Assembly (NCBI RefSeq): GCF_000194155.1
Contig: NZ_GL877879.1
Location: 1,004,658-1,068,657 of the forward strand
Reading direction: 5' to 3'
Source: Saccharopolyspora spinosa NRRL 18395
GTDB taxonomy: Bacteria; Actinomycetota; Actinomycetes; Mycobacteriales; Pseudonocardiaceae
DNA: 64,000 bases
Position numbers and translations under genes: made by a program. The notes beneath the pieces were generated by a model. That model was not told the origin of the DNA. It did no database searches and saw only the letters and a list, made by a program, of their open reading frames with translations. Below are positions 62,950 through 64,000 of the stretch, piece after piece; position 1 is the stretch's first letter, and the number at the start of each line of letters is the position of its first letter.

Positions 62950-64000
62950 GTGATCAAAAGAAACCTGACAATACCCGCCGACAGGAAGGTTGTTTCCAAT
63001 CCCTTCGGATCCCGAACCCCCGAAACATACGGCAAGGACTTCAAGTCCTGGAAATGGGACGAGAACCCGAAAATTCCGCTTTCCCGGCACCACATAATAT
63101 CGTTCCCAACACTGCGATTGTTCTGGAACGACCTCGTGGCGAACGGGCACAAAAACCATACCCAGGAACTACTGGACAGCATGAAAAACCACCTAGACCG
63201 GTACGGACAATTCGTCGCCGGATTCAACAAAGCCGAACTTGAAAATCTGATCACGAACTGGCACGACTACGAACACGACCCCAACGCCTCAAACCAACTA
63301 CCCGGACTACCGGAACTGGGGAGAATGTTCTGCTGGCTTCCCACCTTGGTCTTCGTAGGCCCGAGCAACAGATCGGAAGACCCAGCGGGCGACAACAACG
63401 ACGGCCGCGTCGAATTCGAAACACACTGCAATGGCGTCCTTCAGCCTTCAGAAGATCCATTGATGGAGGAAGTCGATCGAAACCAGGCTCTTCTTTACAT
63501 CGACTTCTACCGGAAAGCAGCGAAAGAAACTGAGGACTACTCTCGGGACTACGCCCGGTTCGCCGTGAGAGCGCTGACTCGCCTCAATGAGAAGCGGTTC
63601 GAATTCTGGCCACTCCACACCGACGGGTGGCTGTGCTACAAAACTGCCGGGAAGTACAAGTTCAGGATCGAAAAAACCCGTCCTCCCGAGACCACGACGG
63701 AATCCGAAGCCCTGTCGACGAGTGAGGAGCCCTCGATGGAAATCGACAGGGTCCCGATCAACTTCAGCCTGCTGGACCAGGATTCCGAGACCGGCCAGAA
63801 GTACTACGAAGGGCGGGCCACTGGCATCACCCTCCCCGGCATCCTGGCCTGGTGCCGGGACGCGGGATTCAAGAACGCCTCGGTGCCGGACGCGTTGTCG
63901 TCGGTGAAGATCAGCAGCTTGGTCGTGGGAGTGTGGACCGCGCCCGAATACACGCACTGGACGTTCACGGTGAACACGGAGTTCGAGGTGGGCGGGAATA
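62950..64000 (+). CDS. Unassigned protein divergent from the DUF6603 operon (partial)
   Basis: Open from a GTG at 62950, six bases after GGGAGG, to the window edge without a stop: at least 350 residues. It starts IKRNLTIPADRKVVSNPFGS, is rich in Trp, Asp and Lys, and ends with TGITLPGILAWCRDAGFKNA then SSVKISSLVVGVWTAPEYTH and WTFTVNTEFEVGG. That final stretch resembles the alternating helix then amphipathic-strand start of DUF6603 domains, so a second DUF6603-like domain may begin here. The codon use is slightly lower in GC than in the operon. No signal peptide. Confidence 0.65.
   Translation, partial: MIKRNLTIPADRKVVSNPFGSRTPETYGKDFKSWKWDENPKIPLSRHHIISFPTLRLFWNDLVANGHKNHTQELLDSMKNHLDRYGQFVAGFNKAELENLITNWHDYEHDPNASNQLPGLPELGRMFCWLPTLVFVGPSNRSEDPAGDNNDGRVEFETHCNGVLQPSEDPLMEEVDRNQALLYIDFYRKAAKETEDYSRDYARFAVRALTRLNEKRFEFWPLHTDGWLCYKTAGKYKFRIEKTRPPETTTESEALSTSEEPSMEIDRVPINFSLLDQDSETGQKYYEGRATGITLPGILAWCRDAGFKNASVPDALSSVKISSLVVGVWTAPEYTHWTFTVNTEFEVGGN

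Noticed and set aside
50381-64000. Extracellular contractile injection system
   Set aside because: No sheath, tube, baseplate, spike or AAA ATPase pattern can be seen; only a DUF4157 remnant points that way.

Overview
The window is a high-GC actinobacterial chromosome segment. GTG and TTG starts, 4-bp ATGA/GTGA gene overlaps, a relic resembling mycothiol-dependent formaldehyde dehydrogenase, Ssg-type sporulation gene relics and PucR/FadR regulators fit a filamentous, mycothiol-making actinomycete. Pseudonocardiaceae is my best guess, but this is inference because no rRNA or marker gene is present.

Layout. (1) 1-25.4 kb is a gene graveyard. Broken pieces of transposases (IS30, IS110, IS1182-like, IS3-like and a DDE integrase-core family), an acyl-CoA dehydrogenase, an SsgA/SsgB-like protein, a DegT-type sugar aminotransferase, a cation/proton antiporter, an MFS transporter, a tyrosine recombinase and a large repetitive surface-type protein lie among a few intact genes: a NACHT NTPase with a membrane domain, a CAP-domain protein, a LuxR regulator, a secreted PHB-depolymerase-like esterase, a secreted FG-GAP-like repeat protein, an XRE membrane protein, a Nudix hydrolase and a DinB protein. 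Two segments occur twice: an inverted block of about 560 bp and a direct repeat of about 140 bp, each pair about 15 kb apart. (2) 25.4-39.1 kb is an intact catabolic locus. A minus-strand run of overlapping genes encodes an Rbs-type ABC permease, a hydantoinase/dihydropyrimidinase, a nitrilase-family amidase, a ThDP enzyme, the FeS and molybdopterin subunits of a xanthine-dehydrogenase-type hydroxylase, and CoxG. The FAD subunit diverges from it. A FadR-type regulator and the matching ABC ATPase and lipoprotein binding protein follow. Together they suggest uptake, hydroxylation, ring opening and amide/carbamoyl cleavage of an N-heterocycle. (3) 39.2-41.8 kb is decayed: IS630, etfB, MBL hydrolase and mycothiol-type alcohol dehydrogenase relics, with two exact tandem duplications. 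(4) 41.8-46.4 kb holds an omega-aminotransferase and methylmalonate-semialdehyde dehydrogenase operon facing a PucR regulator, a plausible lower pathway for beta-alanine-type products; an MDR oxidoreductase follows. (5) 48.9 kb has the 3' end of a tRNA-Pro with its terminator, an apparent attachment-site scar, then relics of an Endo-H-like GH18 enzyme and a DUF4157 protein, and a small secreted crystallin-like protein.

(6) 50.4-64 kb is the most intriguing part. Six minus-strand genes, mostly overlapping or nearly abutting, encode large beta-rich proteins without signal peptides. They include a DUF6603 protein, a hemopexin/beta-propeller protein and three proteins I cannot assign to a function. 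A divergent partial gene starts at 62950. The genes look like one multi-protein assembly of unknown function. Many genes in the window carry single-base frameshifts, so either decay is extensive or the sequence contains indel errors.
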